From positions 19,663,520-19,727,519 of the forward strand of contig CAIIXF020000012.1 of assembly GCA_903813345.2 (NCBI GenBank): a stretch of DNA of 64,000 nt. The letters are read 5' to 3'. Below, one piece after another: positions 20,767 to 33,232 of this stretch. This stretch comes from Owenia fusiformis (Eukaryota; Annelida; Polychaeta; Sabellida; Oweniidae). Positions within the stretch are counted from its first letter, which is position 1, and each line of letters opens with the position of its first letter. A program made the position numbers and the translations under genes. The notes under the pieces were generated by a model, which saw nothing but the letters and a program-made list of their open reading frames with translations, was not told the DNA's origin and ran no database searches.

Positions 20767-23728
20767 ACAACATGTTTTATCTATTTGTAGCACAGATGGT
20801 GAAGTCCCTGCGAAAAGACGGTCCTGTTGGAATCACATTTTTTCCACGAGGGGACTAGGTCAAGTTTCCAGGACTTACAGTAGATGTCGCATTTTCACCA
20901 GTTTTATCTCTTGCAATCAGTTGCATCCCATTAGAAGGGGGGGGGGGGGAACTCCCAGTACTATTCCAGTTTTGGTGCGGAAGGACAGTCCTGTTGAAAT
21001 CACATTTGTCTCCATTAGGGGACTAGGTTGAGTTTCAAGGACCTACCGTACATGTCGCTCTGACCAGTTTTTATCTCTTGCAATCAATTGCATCCCATTA
21101 GCAGGGGGGGACTCCCAGTACTCTTCCAGTTTTCCTGCGGAAAGACAGTCCTGTTGAAATCACATTTGTCTCCATTAGGGGACTAGGTTGAGTTTCAAGG
21201 ACTTACCGTAGATGTCGCTTTTGACCAGTTTTCATCTCTTGCAATCAGTTGCATCCCATTAGCAGGGGGGGGGGAACTCCCAGTACTATTCCAGTTTTCG
21301 TGCGGAAGGACGGTCCTGTTGAAATCACATTTGTCTCCATTAGAGGACTAGGTTGAGTTTCAAGGACCTACCGTACATGTCGCTCTGACCAGTTTTTATC
21401 TCTTGCAATCAATTGCATCCCATTAGCATGGGGGGGGGACTCCCAGTACTCTTCCAGTTTTCCTGCGGAAAGACAGTCCTGTTGAAATCACATTTGTCTC
21501 CATTAGGGGACTAGGTTGAGTTTCAAGGACTTACAGTATATGTCGCATTTTGACCAGTATTATCTCTTGCAATCAGTTGCATCCCATTAGCAGGGGGGGG
21601 GGAACTCCCAGTAGTTTTTCAGTTTTCCTGCAGAAAGACAGTCCTGTTGAAATCACATTTGTCTCCATTAGGAGACTAGGTTGAGTTTCAAGGACTTACT
21701 GTAGATGTCGCTTTTGACCAGTTTTTATCTCTTGCAATCAGTTGCATCCCATTAGCAGGGGGCTGCTCCCAGTACTATTCTAGTTTTTCTTGGGGGGAAG
21801 TCAAACAACCAGACAACCAACCAGACAACCAACCAACCAACCAGACAACCAACCAACCAACTTACCGAACATCCAACCGACCAACCAATGACCCAATAGG
21901 CTTAATCTATTAACTAACTTACTTACTAACCAACCAACTAACCAACCAGACAACCACCAGACCACCCAATAGGTTAAAACTAACCAACCAACTAACTAAT
22001 TAATCAACAAACTAATCAACACTCCATCCAACGAACCAAACAACCAACGAACCAGACAAGCAACGAACCAGACAAGCAACGAACCAGATGACCAAGATCA
22101 TGGATCTAGTGCTTAGTATTGTATTGTATTGTATTGTATTGTATTGTATAGTTTTGTATTGTTTTGTTTTGTATTGTATTGTATTTCGTTGACCAGTACT
22201 TACTCAGTAATGATTCAATTTTAAAGTTGACTTCAAGTACTACTCCAGATCTAAATTTTGAAGGTCTGAAGTCTTGTGTTCATTTTAGCTACAGTTGTAG
22301 ATTGAAGGGTCTTTTCTTTTGGGTTTTCATGTTAAAATTGTGGGCTTAGTTTCGGGGTTTCTTTCTTTTTAATTGAACCATCGCTGATCTTTTCCTTAAA
22401 TGTACTTTCAGGTGCAGTCCTCTTGCCTTGGAGAGAACAGAAAGAACCACAAAGGGAAAACCACAAAGGGAAAACCACAGAGAATCTACAATTTGTGCTA
22501 CCTACCTGCAGCATTTGTGATCTACATACCTCTTGCCTTGGAGAGAACAAAAAGAAACACAAAAGGAAAACCACAGAGAATCTGCAATTTGTGCTACCTA
22601 TCTGCAGCATTTATATCTACATACCATCTTGTTAAAGGTACTGTAACACATAATCAGTTCTATCATTTGATGATTTTGCTCTCTGGTTCAGTACAGTTAT
22701 TCCACAACGACACATTTTTCAATTGTTGGGATTCTAATCCGATTGTTGGCACATGTATGTTTGGCAAACATTTTTTCTAAGAAATACACTAAAAGAGGAC
22801 TGCCTTGATTTCACTTAATGTACAGATGTACCATGAAGCCATGTTTCATTATTTTCACATGTGGTCTGTGTTCTTAAAGAATATACATATGCTCAACTAT
22901 TCCATTCTTCCTACAGAGTTACATCTGCCCAAGCAGTTAGTTGACTTGATGATATAAATCTTGAGCCAGGAGGGGTATAAGGCTATGACAGATTTACTAG
23001 AGTCAATGAAAGGAATGTCTTTGCATTCCCTCCTCCGCTTGTATTGGAAGTGACTCGACCAAGTTGCATCCTTGTATTTTTCATTTTCTTATCTTGTATC
23101 TTTCAGGTACAACTATGAGAGAGATGCAGCAAACACACCAAGTTAGGGCGATAGCTGGATCAGTCTTTCGACAACTTTGAGCCATCATGTCCGGTCCACG
23201 TAAACAGTATCATGGGCGAGAGGTGTTCGTGTTCCTGTCACCAAAGCACCAAAGTAAGTACATTTTTTTTTCTATTCAATTATTACAACAGGTTAGTTCC
23301 TCTGTTTTCAGGTTCCCTTTCAGCTTGGAGATGAGGAGCCCGATGACCAACGACACAACCGAGACAACAGCTGCGTTCCTGCGTTCCTGCTACCTAAGTT
23401 AAGTATTCCTTCCTGGTTTTGCATAGGGATGGGGGGCGCCTCCCAGTTTGATATTTACTTGTGGACTTTTGTTGGCCGACCCATATTTTTGGTGGAGAAA
23501 CTTGGACTCTAAGGTAAAGTGGGAGGGGGGTGGTTGGGTTTCCGGGGGGATAGAGTTCATGTTTCAAAATCAAAAATATGGAAGTCTACTGGTTTATATC
23601 AAATTGGGAGAAATAAATTTTATCTTTTGTAATATTCTGTAAATTTTTAGTAGTGTAGTGTAAAGTATAGTGTAAAGTTTTATTTAAAGTTTTTATGTAA
23701 AGTTTTATGTAAGATAACAACTACTCCT
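20767..23728 (+). repeat. Array unit 3 (2962 bp, higher-order type c)
   Basis: Shorter because it has six sub-repeats instead of eight. The minisatellite has an extra ACCAACCAACCAGACAACC block. Variants shared with units 6 and 7 include CCACGAGGGGACTAGG and CCAGTTTTGGTGCGGAAGG; TAGCATGGGGG is shared with unit 6. Confidence 0.9.
22412..23398 (+). pseudogene. Decayed exon block of unit 3
   Basis: Near-identical copy of the 16192-17178 fragment with the same in-frame stops and splice-like signals. Confidence 0.5.
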
Positions 23729-26700
23729 ACAACATGTTTTATCTATTTGTAGCACAGATGGTGAAGTCCCTGCGAAAAGACGGTCCTGTTGGAATCACAT
23801 TTTTTCCACGATGGGACTAGGTCAAGTTTCCAGGACTTACAGTAGATGTCGCATTTTCACCAGTTTTATCTCTTGCAATCAGTTGCATCCCATTAGAAGG
23901 GGGGGGGGAACTCCCAGTACTATTCCAGTTTTCCTGCGGAATGACAGTCCTGTTGAAATCACATTTGTCTCCATTAGGGGACTAGGTTGAGTTTCAAGGA
24001 CCTACCGTACATGTCGCTCTGACCAGTTTTTATCTCTTGCAATCAATTGCATCCCATTAGCAGGGGGGGGGGGGACTCCCAGTACTCTACCAGTTTTCCT
24101 GCAGAAAGACAGTCCTGTTGAAATCACATTTGTCTCCATTAGGGGACTAGGTTGAGTTTCAAGGACTTACCGTAGATGTCGCTTTTGACCAGTTTTCATC
24201 TCTTGCAATCAGTTGCATCCCATTAGCAGGGGGGGGGACTCCCAGTACTATTCCAGTTTTCGTGCGGAAGGACGGTCCTGTTGAAATCACATTTGTCTCC
24301 ATTAGGGGACTAGGTTGAGTTTCAAGGACCTACCGTACATGTCGCTCTGACCAGTTTTTATCTCTTGCAATCAATTGCATCCCATTAGCAGGGGGGGGGG
24401 ACTCCCAGTACTCTTCCAGTTTTCCTGCGGAAAGACAGTCCTGTTGAAATCACATTTGTCTCCATTAGGGGACTAGGTTGAGTTTCAAGGACTTACCGTA
24501 GATGTCGCTTTTGACCAGTTTTCATCTCTTGCAATCAGTTGCATCCAATTAGCAGGGGGGGGGGAACTCCCAGTACTATTCCAGTTTTCGTGCGGAAGGA
24601 CGGTCCTGTTGAAATCACATTTGTCTCCATTAGGGGACTAGGTTGAGTTTCAAGGACCTACCGTACATGTCGCTCTGACCAGTTTTTATCTCTTGCAATC
24701 AATTGCATCCCATTAGCAGGGGGGGGGGACTCCCAGTACTCTTCCAGTTTTCCTGCGGAAAGACAGTCCTGTTGAAATCACATTTGTCTCCATTAGGGGA
24801 CTAGGTTGAGTTTCAAGGACTTACAGTATATGTCGCATTTTGACCAGTATTATCTCTTGCAATCAGTTGCATCCCATTAGCAGGGGGGGGGGGAACTCCC
24901 AGTAGTTTTTCAGTTTTCCTGCAGAAAGACAGTCCTGTTGAAATCACATTTGTCTCCATTAGGAGACCAGGTTGAGTTTCAAGGACTTACTGTAGATGTC
25001 GCTTTTGACCAGTTTTTATCTCTTGCAATCAGTTGCATCCCATTAGCAGGGGGCTTCTCCCAGTACTATTCTAGTTTTTCTTGGGGGGAAGTCAAACAAC
25101 CAGACAACCAACCAGACAACCAACCAACCAACTTACCGAACATCCAACCGACCAACCAATGACCCAATAGGCTTAATCTATTAACTAACTTACTTACTAA
25201 CCAACCAACTAACCAACCAGACAACCACCAGACCACCCAATAGGTTAAAACTAACCAACCAACTAACTAATTAATCAACAAACTAATCAACACTCCATCC
25301 AACGAACCAAACAACCAACGAACCAGACAAGCAACGAACCAGACAAGCAACGAACCAGATGACCAAGATCATGGATCTAGTGCTTAGTATTGTATTGTAT
25401 TGTATTGTATTGTATTGTATTGTATTGTATTGTATAGTTTTGTATTGTTTTGTTTTGTATTGTATTGTATTTCGTTGACCAGTACTTACTCAGTAATGAT
25501 TCAATTTTAAAGTTGACTTCAAGTACTACTCCAGATCTAAATTTTGAAGGTCTGAAGTCTTGTGTTCATTTTAGCTACAGTTGTAGATTGAAGGGTCTTT
25601 TCTTTTGGGTTTTCATGTTAAAATTGTGGGCTTAGTTTCGGGGTTTCTTTCTTTTTAATTGAACCATCGCTGATCTTTTCCTTAAATGTACTTTCAGGTG
25701 CAGTCCTCTTGCCTTGGAGAGAACAGAAAGAACCACAAAGGGAAAACCACAAAGGGAAAACCACAGAGAATCTACAATTTGTGCTACCTACCTGCAGCAT
25801 TTGTGATCTACATACCTCTTGCCTTGGAGAGAACAAAAAGAAACACAAAAGGAAAACCACAGAGAATCTGCAATTTGTGCTACCTATCTGCAGCATTTAT
25901 ATCTACATACCATCTTGTTAAAGGTACTGTAACACATAATCAGTTCTATCATTTGATGATTTTGCTCTCTGGTTCAGTACAGTTATTCCACAACGACACA
26001 TTTTTCAATTGTTGGGATTCTAATCCGATTGTTGGCACATGTATGTTTGGCAAACATTTTTTCTAAGAAATACACTAAAAGAGGACTGCCTTGATTTCAC
26101 TTAATGTACAGATGTACCATGAAGCCATGTTTCATTATTTTCACATGTGGTCTGTGTTCTTAAAGAATATACATATGCTCAACTATTCCATTCTTCCTAC
26201 AGAGTTACATCTGCCCAAGCAGTTAGTTGACTTGATGATATAAATCTTGAGCCAGGAGGGGTATAAGGCTATGACAGATTTACTAGAGTCAATGAAAGGA
26301 ATGTCTTTGCATTCCCTCCTCCGCTTGTATTGGAAGTGACTCGACCAAGTTGCATCCTTGTATTTTTCATTTTCTTTTCTTGTATCTTTCAGGTACAACT
26401 ATGAGAGAGATGCAGCAAACACACCAAGTTAGGGCGATAGCTGGATCAGTCTTTCGACAACTTTGAGCCATCATGTCCGGTCCACGTAAACAGTATCATG
26501 GGCGAGAGGTGTTCGTGTTCCTGTCACCAAAGCACCAAAGTAAGTACATTTTTTTTTCTATTCAATTATTACAACAGGTTAGTTCCTCTGTTTTCAGGTT
26601 CCCTTTCAGCTTGGAGATGAGGAGCCCGATGACCAACGACACAACCGAGACAACAGCTGCGTTCCTGCGTTCCTGCTACCTAAGTTAAGTATTCCTTCCT

Positions 26701-27014
26701 GGTTTTGCATAGGGATGGGGGGCGCCTCCCAGTTTGATATTTACTTGTGGACTTTTGTTGGCCGACCCATATTTTTGGTGGAGAAACTTGGACTCTAAGG
26801 TAAAGTGGGAGGGGGGTGGTTGGGTTTCCGGGGGGATAGAGTTCATGTTTCAAAATCAAAAATATGGAAGTCTACTGGTTTATATCAAATTGGGAGAAAT
26901 AAATTTTATCTTTTGTAATATTCTGTAAATTTTTAGTAGTGTAGTGTAAAGTATAGTGTAAAGTTTTATTTAAAGTTTTTATGTAAAGTTTTATGTAAGA
27001 TAACAACTACTCCT
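23729..27014 (+). repeat. Array unit 4 (3286 bp, type a)
   Basis: Matches unit 1 base for base over long stretches. The visible differences are mainly poly-G and TTGTA run lengths. Has eight sub-repeats and carries GCATCCAATTAGC and CTTTTCTTGTATC as in unit 1. Confidence 0.9.
25698..26684 (+). pseudogene. Decayed exon block of unit 4
   Basis: Near-identical copy of the 16192-17178 fragment, same stops. It shares the CTTTTCTTGTATCTTTCAG acceptor variant with unit 1. Confidence 0.5.
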
Positions 27015-30000
27015 ACAACATGTTTTATCTATTTGTAGCACAGATGGTGAAGTCCCTGCGAAAAGACGGTCCTGTTGGAATCACATTTTTTCCACGATGG
27101 GACTAGGTCAAGTTTCCAGGACTTACAGTAGATGTCGCATTTTCACCAGTTTTATCTCTTGCAATCAGTTGCATCCCATTAGAAGGGGGGGGGGAACTCC
27201 CAGTACTATTCCAGTTTTCCTGCGGAATGACAGTCCTGTTGAAATCACATTTGTCTCCATTAGGGGACTAGGTTGAGTTTCAAGGACCTACCGTACATGT
27301 CGCTCTGACCAGTTTTTATCTCTTGCAATCAATTGCATCCCATTAGCAGGGGGGGGGACTCCCAGTACTCTACCAGTTTTCCTGCAGAAAGACAGTCCTG
27401 TTGAAATCACATTTGTCTCCATTAGGGGACTAGGTTGAGTTTCAAGGACTTACCGTAGATGTCGCTTTTGACCAGTTTTCATCTCTTGCAATCAGTTGCA
27501 TCCCATTAGCAGGGGGGGGGGACTCCCAGTACTATTCCAGTTTTCGTGCGGAAGGACGGTCCTGTTGAAATCACATTTGTCTCCATTAGGGGACTAGGTT
27601 GAGTTTCAAGGACCTACCGTACATGTCGCTCTGACCAGTTTTTATCTCTTGCAATCGATTGCATCCCATTAGCAGGGGGGGGGGGACTCCCAGTACTCTT
27701 CCAGTTTTCCTGCGGAAAGACAGTCCTGTTGAAATCACATTTGTCTCCATTAGGGGACTAGGTTGAGTTTCAAGGACTTACCGTAGATGTCGCTTTTGAC
27801 CAGTTTTCATCTCTTGCAATCAGTTGCATCCCATTAGCAGGGGGGGGGGACTCCCAGTACTATTCCAGTTTTCGTGCGGAAGGACGGTCCTGTTGAAATC
27901 ACATTTGTCTCCATTAGGGGACTAGGTTGAGTTTCAAGGACCTACCGTACATGTCGCTCTGACCAGTTTTTATCTCTTGCAATCAATTGCATCCCATTAG
28001 CAGGGGGGGGGGGGACTCCCAGTACTCTTCCAGTTTTCCTGCGGAAAGACAGTCCTGTTGAAATCACATTTGTCTCCATTAGGGGACTAGGTTGAGTTTC
28101 AAGGACTTACAGTATATGTCGCATTTTGACCAGTATTATCTCTTGCAATCAGTTGCATCCCATTAGCAGGGGGGGGAACTCCCAGTAGTTTTTCAGTTTT
28201 CCTGCAGAAAGACAGTCCTGTTGAAATCACATTTGTCTCCATTAGGAGACCAGGTTGAGTTTCAAGGACTTACTGTAGATGTCGCTTTTGACCAGTTTTT
28301 ATATCTTGCAATCAGTTGCATCCCATTAGCAGGGGGCTGCTCCCAGTACTATTCTAGTTTTTCTTGGGGGGAAGTCAAACAACCAGACAACCAACCAGAC
28401 AACCAACCAACCAACTTACCGAACATCCAACCGACCAACCAATGACCCAATAGGCTTAATCTATTAACTAACTTACTTACTAACCAACCAACTAACCAAC
28501 CAGACAACCACCAGACCACCCAATAGGTTAGAACTAACCAACCAACTAACTAATTAATCAACAAACTAATCAACACTCCATCCAACGAACCAAACAACCA
28601 ACGAACCAGACAAGCAACGAACCAGACAAGCAACGAACCAGATGACCAAGATCATGGATCTAGTGCTTAGTATTGTATTGTATTGTATTGTATTGTATAG
28701 TTTTGTATTGTTTTGTTTTGTATTGTATTGTATTTCGTTGACCAGTACTTACTCAGTAATGATTCAATTTTAAAGTTGACTTCAAGTACTACTCCAGATC
28801 TAAATTTTGAAGGTCTGAAGTCTTGTGTTCATTTTAGCTACAGTTGTAGATTGAAGGGTCTTTTCTTTTGGGTTTTCATGTTAAAATTGTGGGCTTAGTT
28901 TCGGGGTTTCTTTCTTTTTAATTGAACCATCGCTGATCTTTTCCTTAAATGTACTTTCAGGTGCAGTCCTCTTGCCTTGGAGAGAACAGAAAGAACCACA
29001 AAGGGAAAACCACAAAGGGAAAACCACAGAGAATCTACAATTTGTGCTACCTACCTGCAGCATTTGTGATCTACATACCTCTTGCCTTGGAGAGAACAAA
29101 AAGAAACACAAAAGGAAAACCACAGAGAATCTGCAATTTGTGCTACCTATCTGCAGCATTTATATCTACATACCATCTTGTTAAAGGTACTGTAACACAT
29201 AATCAGTTCTATCATTTGATGATTTTGCTCTCTGGTTCAGTACAGTTATTCCACAACGACACATTTTTCAATTGTTGGGATTCTAATCCGATTGTTGGCA
29301 CATGTATGTTTGGCAAACATTTTTTCTAAGAAATACACTAAAAGAGGACTGCCTTGATTTCACTTAATGTACAGATGTACCATGAAGCCATGTTTCATTA
29401 TTTTCACATGTGGTCTGTGTTCTTTAAGAATATACATATGCTCAACTATTCCATTCTTCCTACAGAGTTACATCTGCCCAAGCAGTTAGTTGACTTGATG
29501 ATATAAATCTTGAGCCAGGAGGGGTATAAGGCTATGACAGATTTACTAGAGTCAATGAAAGGAATGTCTTTGCATTCCCTCCTCCGCTTGTATTGGAAGT
29601 GACTCGACCAAGTTGCATCCTTGTATTTTTCATTTTCTTATCTTGTATCTTTCAGGTACAACTATGAGAGAGATGCAGCAAACACACCAAGTTAGGGCGA
29701 TAGCTGGATCAGTCTTTCGACAACTTTGAGCGATCATGTCCGGTCCACGTAAACAGTATCATGGGCGAGAGGTGTTCGTGTTCCTGTCACCAAAGCACCA
29801 AAGTAAGTACATTTTTTTTTCTATTCAATTATTACAACAGGTTAGTTCCTCTGTTTTCAGGTTCCCTTTCAGCTTGGAGATGAGGAGCCCGATGACCAAC
29901 GACACAACCGAGACAACAGCTGCTTTCCTGCGTTCCTGCTACCTAAGTTAAGTATTCCTTCCTGGTTTTGCATAGGGATGGGGGGCGCCTCCCAGTTTGA

Positions 30001-30277
30001 TATTTACTTGTGGACTTTTGTTGGCCGACCCATATTTTTGGTGGAGAAACTTGGACTCTAAGGTAAAGTGGGAGGGGGGTGGTTGGGTTTCCGGGGGGAT
30101 AGAGTTCATGTTTCAAAATCAAAAATATGGAAGTCTACTGGTTTATATCAAATTGGGAGAAATAAATTTTATCTTTTGTAATATTCTGTAAATTTTTAGT
30201 AGTGTAGTGTAAAGTATAGTGTAAAGTTTTATTTAAAGTTTTTATGTAAAGTTTTATGTAAGATAACAACTACTCCT
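27015..30277 (+). repeat. Array unit 5 (3263 bp, type b)
   Basis: Counterpart of unit 2 with eight sub-repeats and all type-b variants. Private changes include CAATCGATTG near 27655 and TAGGTTAGAAC near 28525, which show the second higher-order copy is not a pure text duplicate of the first. Confidence 0.9.
28961..29947 (+). pseudogene. Decayed exon block of unit 5
   Basis: Near-identical copy of the 19450-20436 fragment, with type-b GAGCGATC and GCTTTCC variants and the same stops. Confidence 0.5.
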
Positions 30278-33232
30278 ACAACATGTTTTATCTATTTGTA
30301 GCACAGATGGTGAAGTCCCTGCGAAAAGACGGTCCTGTTGGAATCACATTTTTTCCACGAGGGGACTAGGTCAAGTTTCCAGGACTTACAGTAGATGTCG
30401 CATTTTCACCAGTTTTATCTCTTGCAATCAGTTGCATCCCATTAGAAGGGGGGGGGAACTCCCAGTACTATTCCAGTTTTGGTGCGGAAGGACAGTCCTG
30501 TTGAAATCACATTTGTCTCCATTAGGGGACTAGGTTGAGTTTCAAGGACCTACCGTACATGTCGCTCTGACCAGTTTTTATCTCTTGCAATCAATTGCAT
30601 CCCATTAGCAGGGGGGGACTCCCAGTACTCTTCCAGTTTTCCTGCGGAAAGACAGTCCTGTTGAAATCACATTTGTCTCCATTAGGGGACTAGGTTGAGT
30701 TTCAAGGACTTACCGTAGATGTCGCTTTTGACCAGTTTTCATCTCTTGCAATCAGTTGCATCCCATTAGCAGGGGGGGGGGGAACTCCCAGTACTATTCC
30801 AGTTTTCGTGCGGAAGGACGGTCCTGTTGAAATCACATTTGTCTCCATTAGAGGACTAGGTTGAGTTTCAAGGACCTACCGTACATGTCGCTCTGACCAG
30901 TTTTTATCTCTTGCAATCAATTGCATCCCATTAGCATGGGGGGGGGACTCCCAGTACTCTTCCAGTTTTCCTGCGGAAAGACAGTCCTGTTGAAATCACA
31001 TTTGTCTCCATTAGGGGACTAGGTTGAGTTTCAAGGACTTACAGTATATGTCGCATTTTGACCAGTATTATCTCTTGCAATCAGTTGCATCCCATTAGCA
31101 GGGGGGGGGGGAACTCCCAGTAGTTTTTCAGTTTTCCTGCAGAAAGACAGTCCTGTTGAAATCACATTTGTCTCCATTAGGAGACTAGGTTGAGTTTCAA
31201 GGACTTACTGTAGATGTCGCTTTTGACCAGTTTTTATCTCTTGCAATCAGTTGCATCCCATTAGCAGGGGGCTGCTCCCAGTACTATTCTAGTTTTTCTT
31301 GGGGGGAAGTCAAACAACCAGACAACCAACCAGACAACCAACCAACCAACCAGACAACCAACCAACCAACTTACCGAACATCCAACCGACCAACCAATGA
31401 CCCAATAGGCTTAATCTATTAACTAACTTACTTACTAACCAACCAACTAACCAACCAGACAACCACCAGACCACCCAATAGGTTAAAACTAACCAACCAA
31501 CTAACTAATTAATCAACAAACTAATCAACACTCCATCCAACGAACCAAACAACCAACGAACCAGACAAGCAACGAACCAGACAAGCAACGAACCAGATGA
31601 CCAAGATCATGGATCTAGTGCTTAGTATTGTATTGTATTGTATTGTATTGTATAGTTTTGTATTGTTTTGTTTTGTATTGTATTGTATTTCGTTGACCAG
31701 TACTTACTCAGTAATGATTCAATTTTAAAGTTGACTTCAAGTACTACTCCAGATCTAAATTTTGAAGGTCTGAAGTCTTGTGTTCATTTTAGCTACAGTT
31801 GTAGATTGAAGGGTCTTTTCTTTTGGGTTTTCATGTTAAAATTGTGGGCTTAGTTTCGGGGTTTCTTTCTTTTTAATTGAACCATCGCTGATCTTTTCCT
31901 TAAATGTACTTTCAGGTGCAGTCCTCTTGCCTTGGAGAGAACAGAAAGAACCACAAAGGGAAAACCACAAAGGGAAAACCACAGAGAATCTACAATTTGT
32001 GCTACCTACCTGCAGCATTTGTGATCTACATACCTCTTGCCTTGGAGAGAACAAAAAGAAACACAAAAGGAAAACCACAGAGAATCTGCAATTTGTGCTA
32101 CCTATCTGCAGCATTTATATCTACATACCATCTTGTTAAAGGTACTGTAACACATAATCAGTTCTATCATTTGATGATTTTGCTCTCTGGTTCAGTACAG
32201 TTATTCCACAACGACACATTTTTCAATTGTTGGGATTCTAATCCGATTGTTGGCACATGTATGTTTGGCAAACATTTTTTCTAAGAAATACACTAAAAGA
32301 GGACTGCCTTGATTTCACTTAATGTACAGATGTACCATGAAGCCATGTTTCATTATTTTCACATGTGGTCTGTGTTCTTAAAGAATATACATATGCTCAA
32401 CTATTCCATTCTTCCTACAGAGTTACATCTGCCCAAGCAGTTAGTTGACTTGATGATATAAATCTTGAGCCAGGAGGGGTATAAGGCTATGACAGATTTA
32501 CTAGAGTCAATGAAAGGAATGTCTTTGCATTCCCTCCTCCGCTTGTATTGGAAGTGACTCGACCAAGTTGCATCCTTGTATTTTTCATTTTCTTATCTTG
32601 TATCTTTCAGGTACAACTATGAGAGAGATGCAGCAAACACACCAAGTTAGGGCGATAGCTGGATCAGTCTTTCGACAACTTTGAGCCATCATGTCCGGTC
32701 CACGTAAACAGTATCATGGGCGAGAGGTGTTCGTGTTCCTGTCACCAAAGCACCAAAGTAAGTACATTTTTTTTTCTATTCAATTATTACAACAGGTTAG
32801 TTCCTCTGTTTTCAGGTTCCCTTTCAGCTTGGAGATGAGGAGCCCGATGACCAACGACACAACCGAGACAACAGCTGCGTTCCTGCGTTCCTGCTACCTA
32901 AGTTAAGTATTCCTTCCTGGTTTTGCATAGGGATGGGGGGCGCCTCCCAGTTTGATATTTACTTGTGGACTTTTGTTGGCCGACCCATATTTTTGGTGGA
33001 GAAACTTGGACTCTAAGGTAAAGTGGGAGGGGGGTGGTTGGGTTTCCGGGGGGATAGAGTTCATGTTTCAAAATCAAAAATATGGAAGTCTACTGGTTTA
33101 TATCAAATTGGGAGAAATAAATTTTATCTTTTGTAATATTCTGTAAATTTTTAGTAGTGTAGTGTAAAGTATAGTGTAAAGTTTTATTTAAAGTTTTTAT
33201 GTAAAGTTTTATGTAAGATAACAACTACTCCT
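30278..33232 (+). repeat. Array unit 6 (2955 bp, type c)
   Basis: Counterpart of unit 3: six sub-repeats, extra CCAA minisatellite block, and the TAGCATGGGGG and CCACGAGGGGACTAGG variants. Confidence 0.9.
31916..32902 (+). pseudogene. Decayed exon block of unit 6
   Basis: Near-identical copy of the 22412-23398 fragment, same stops. Confidence 0.5.
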
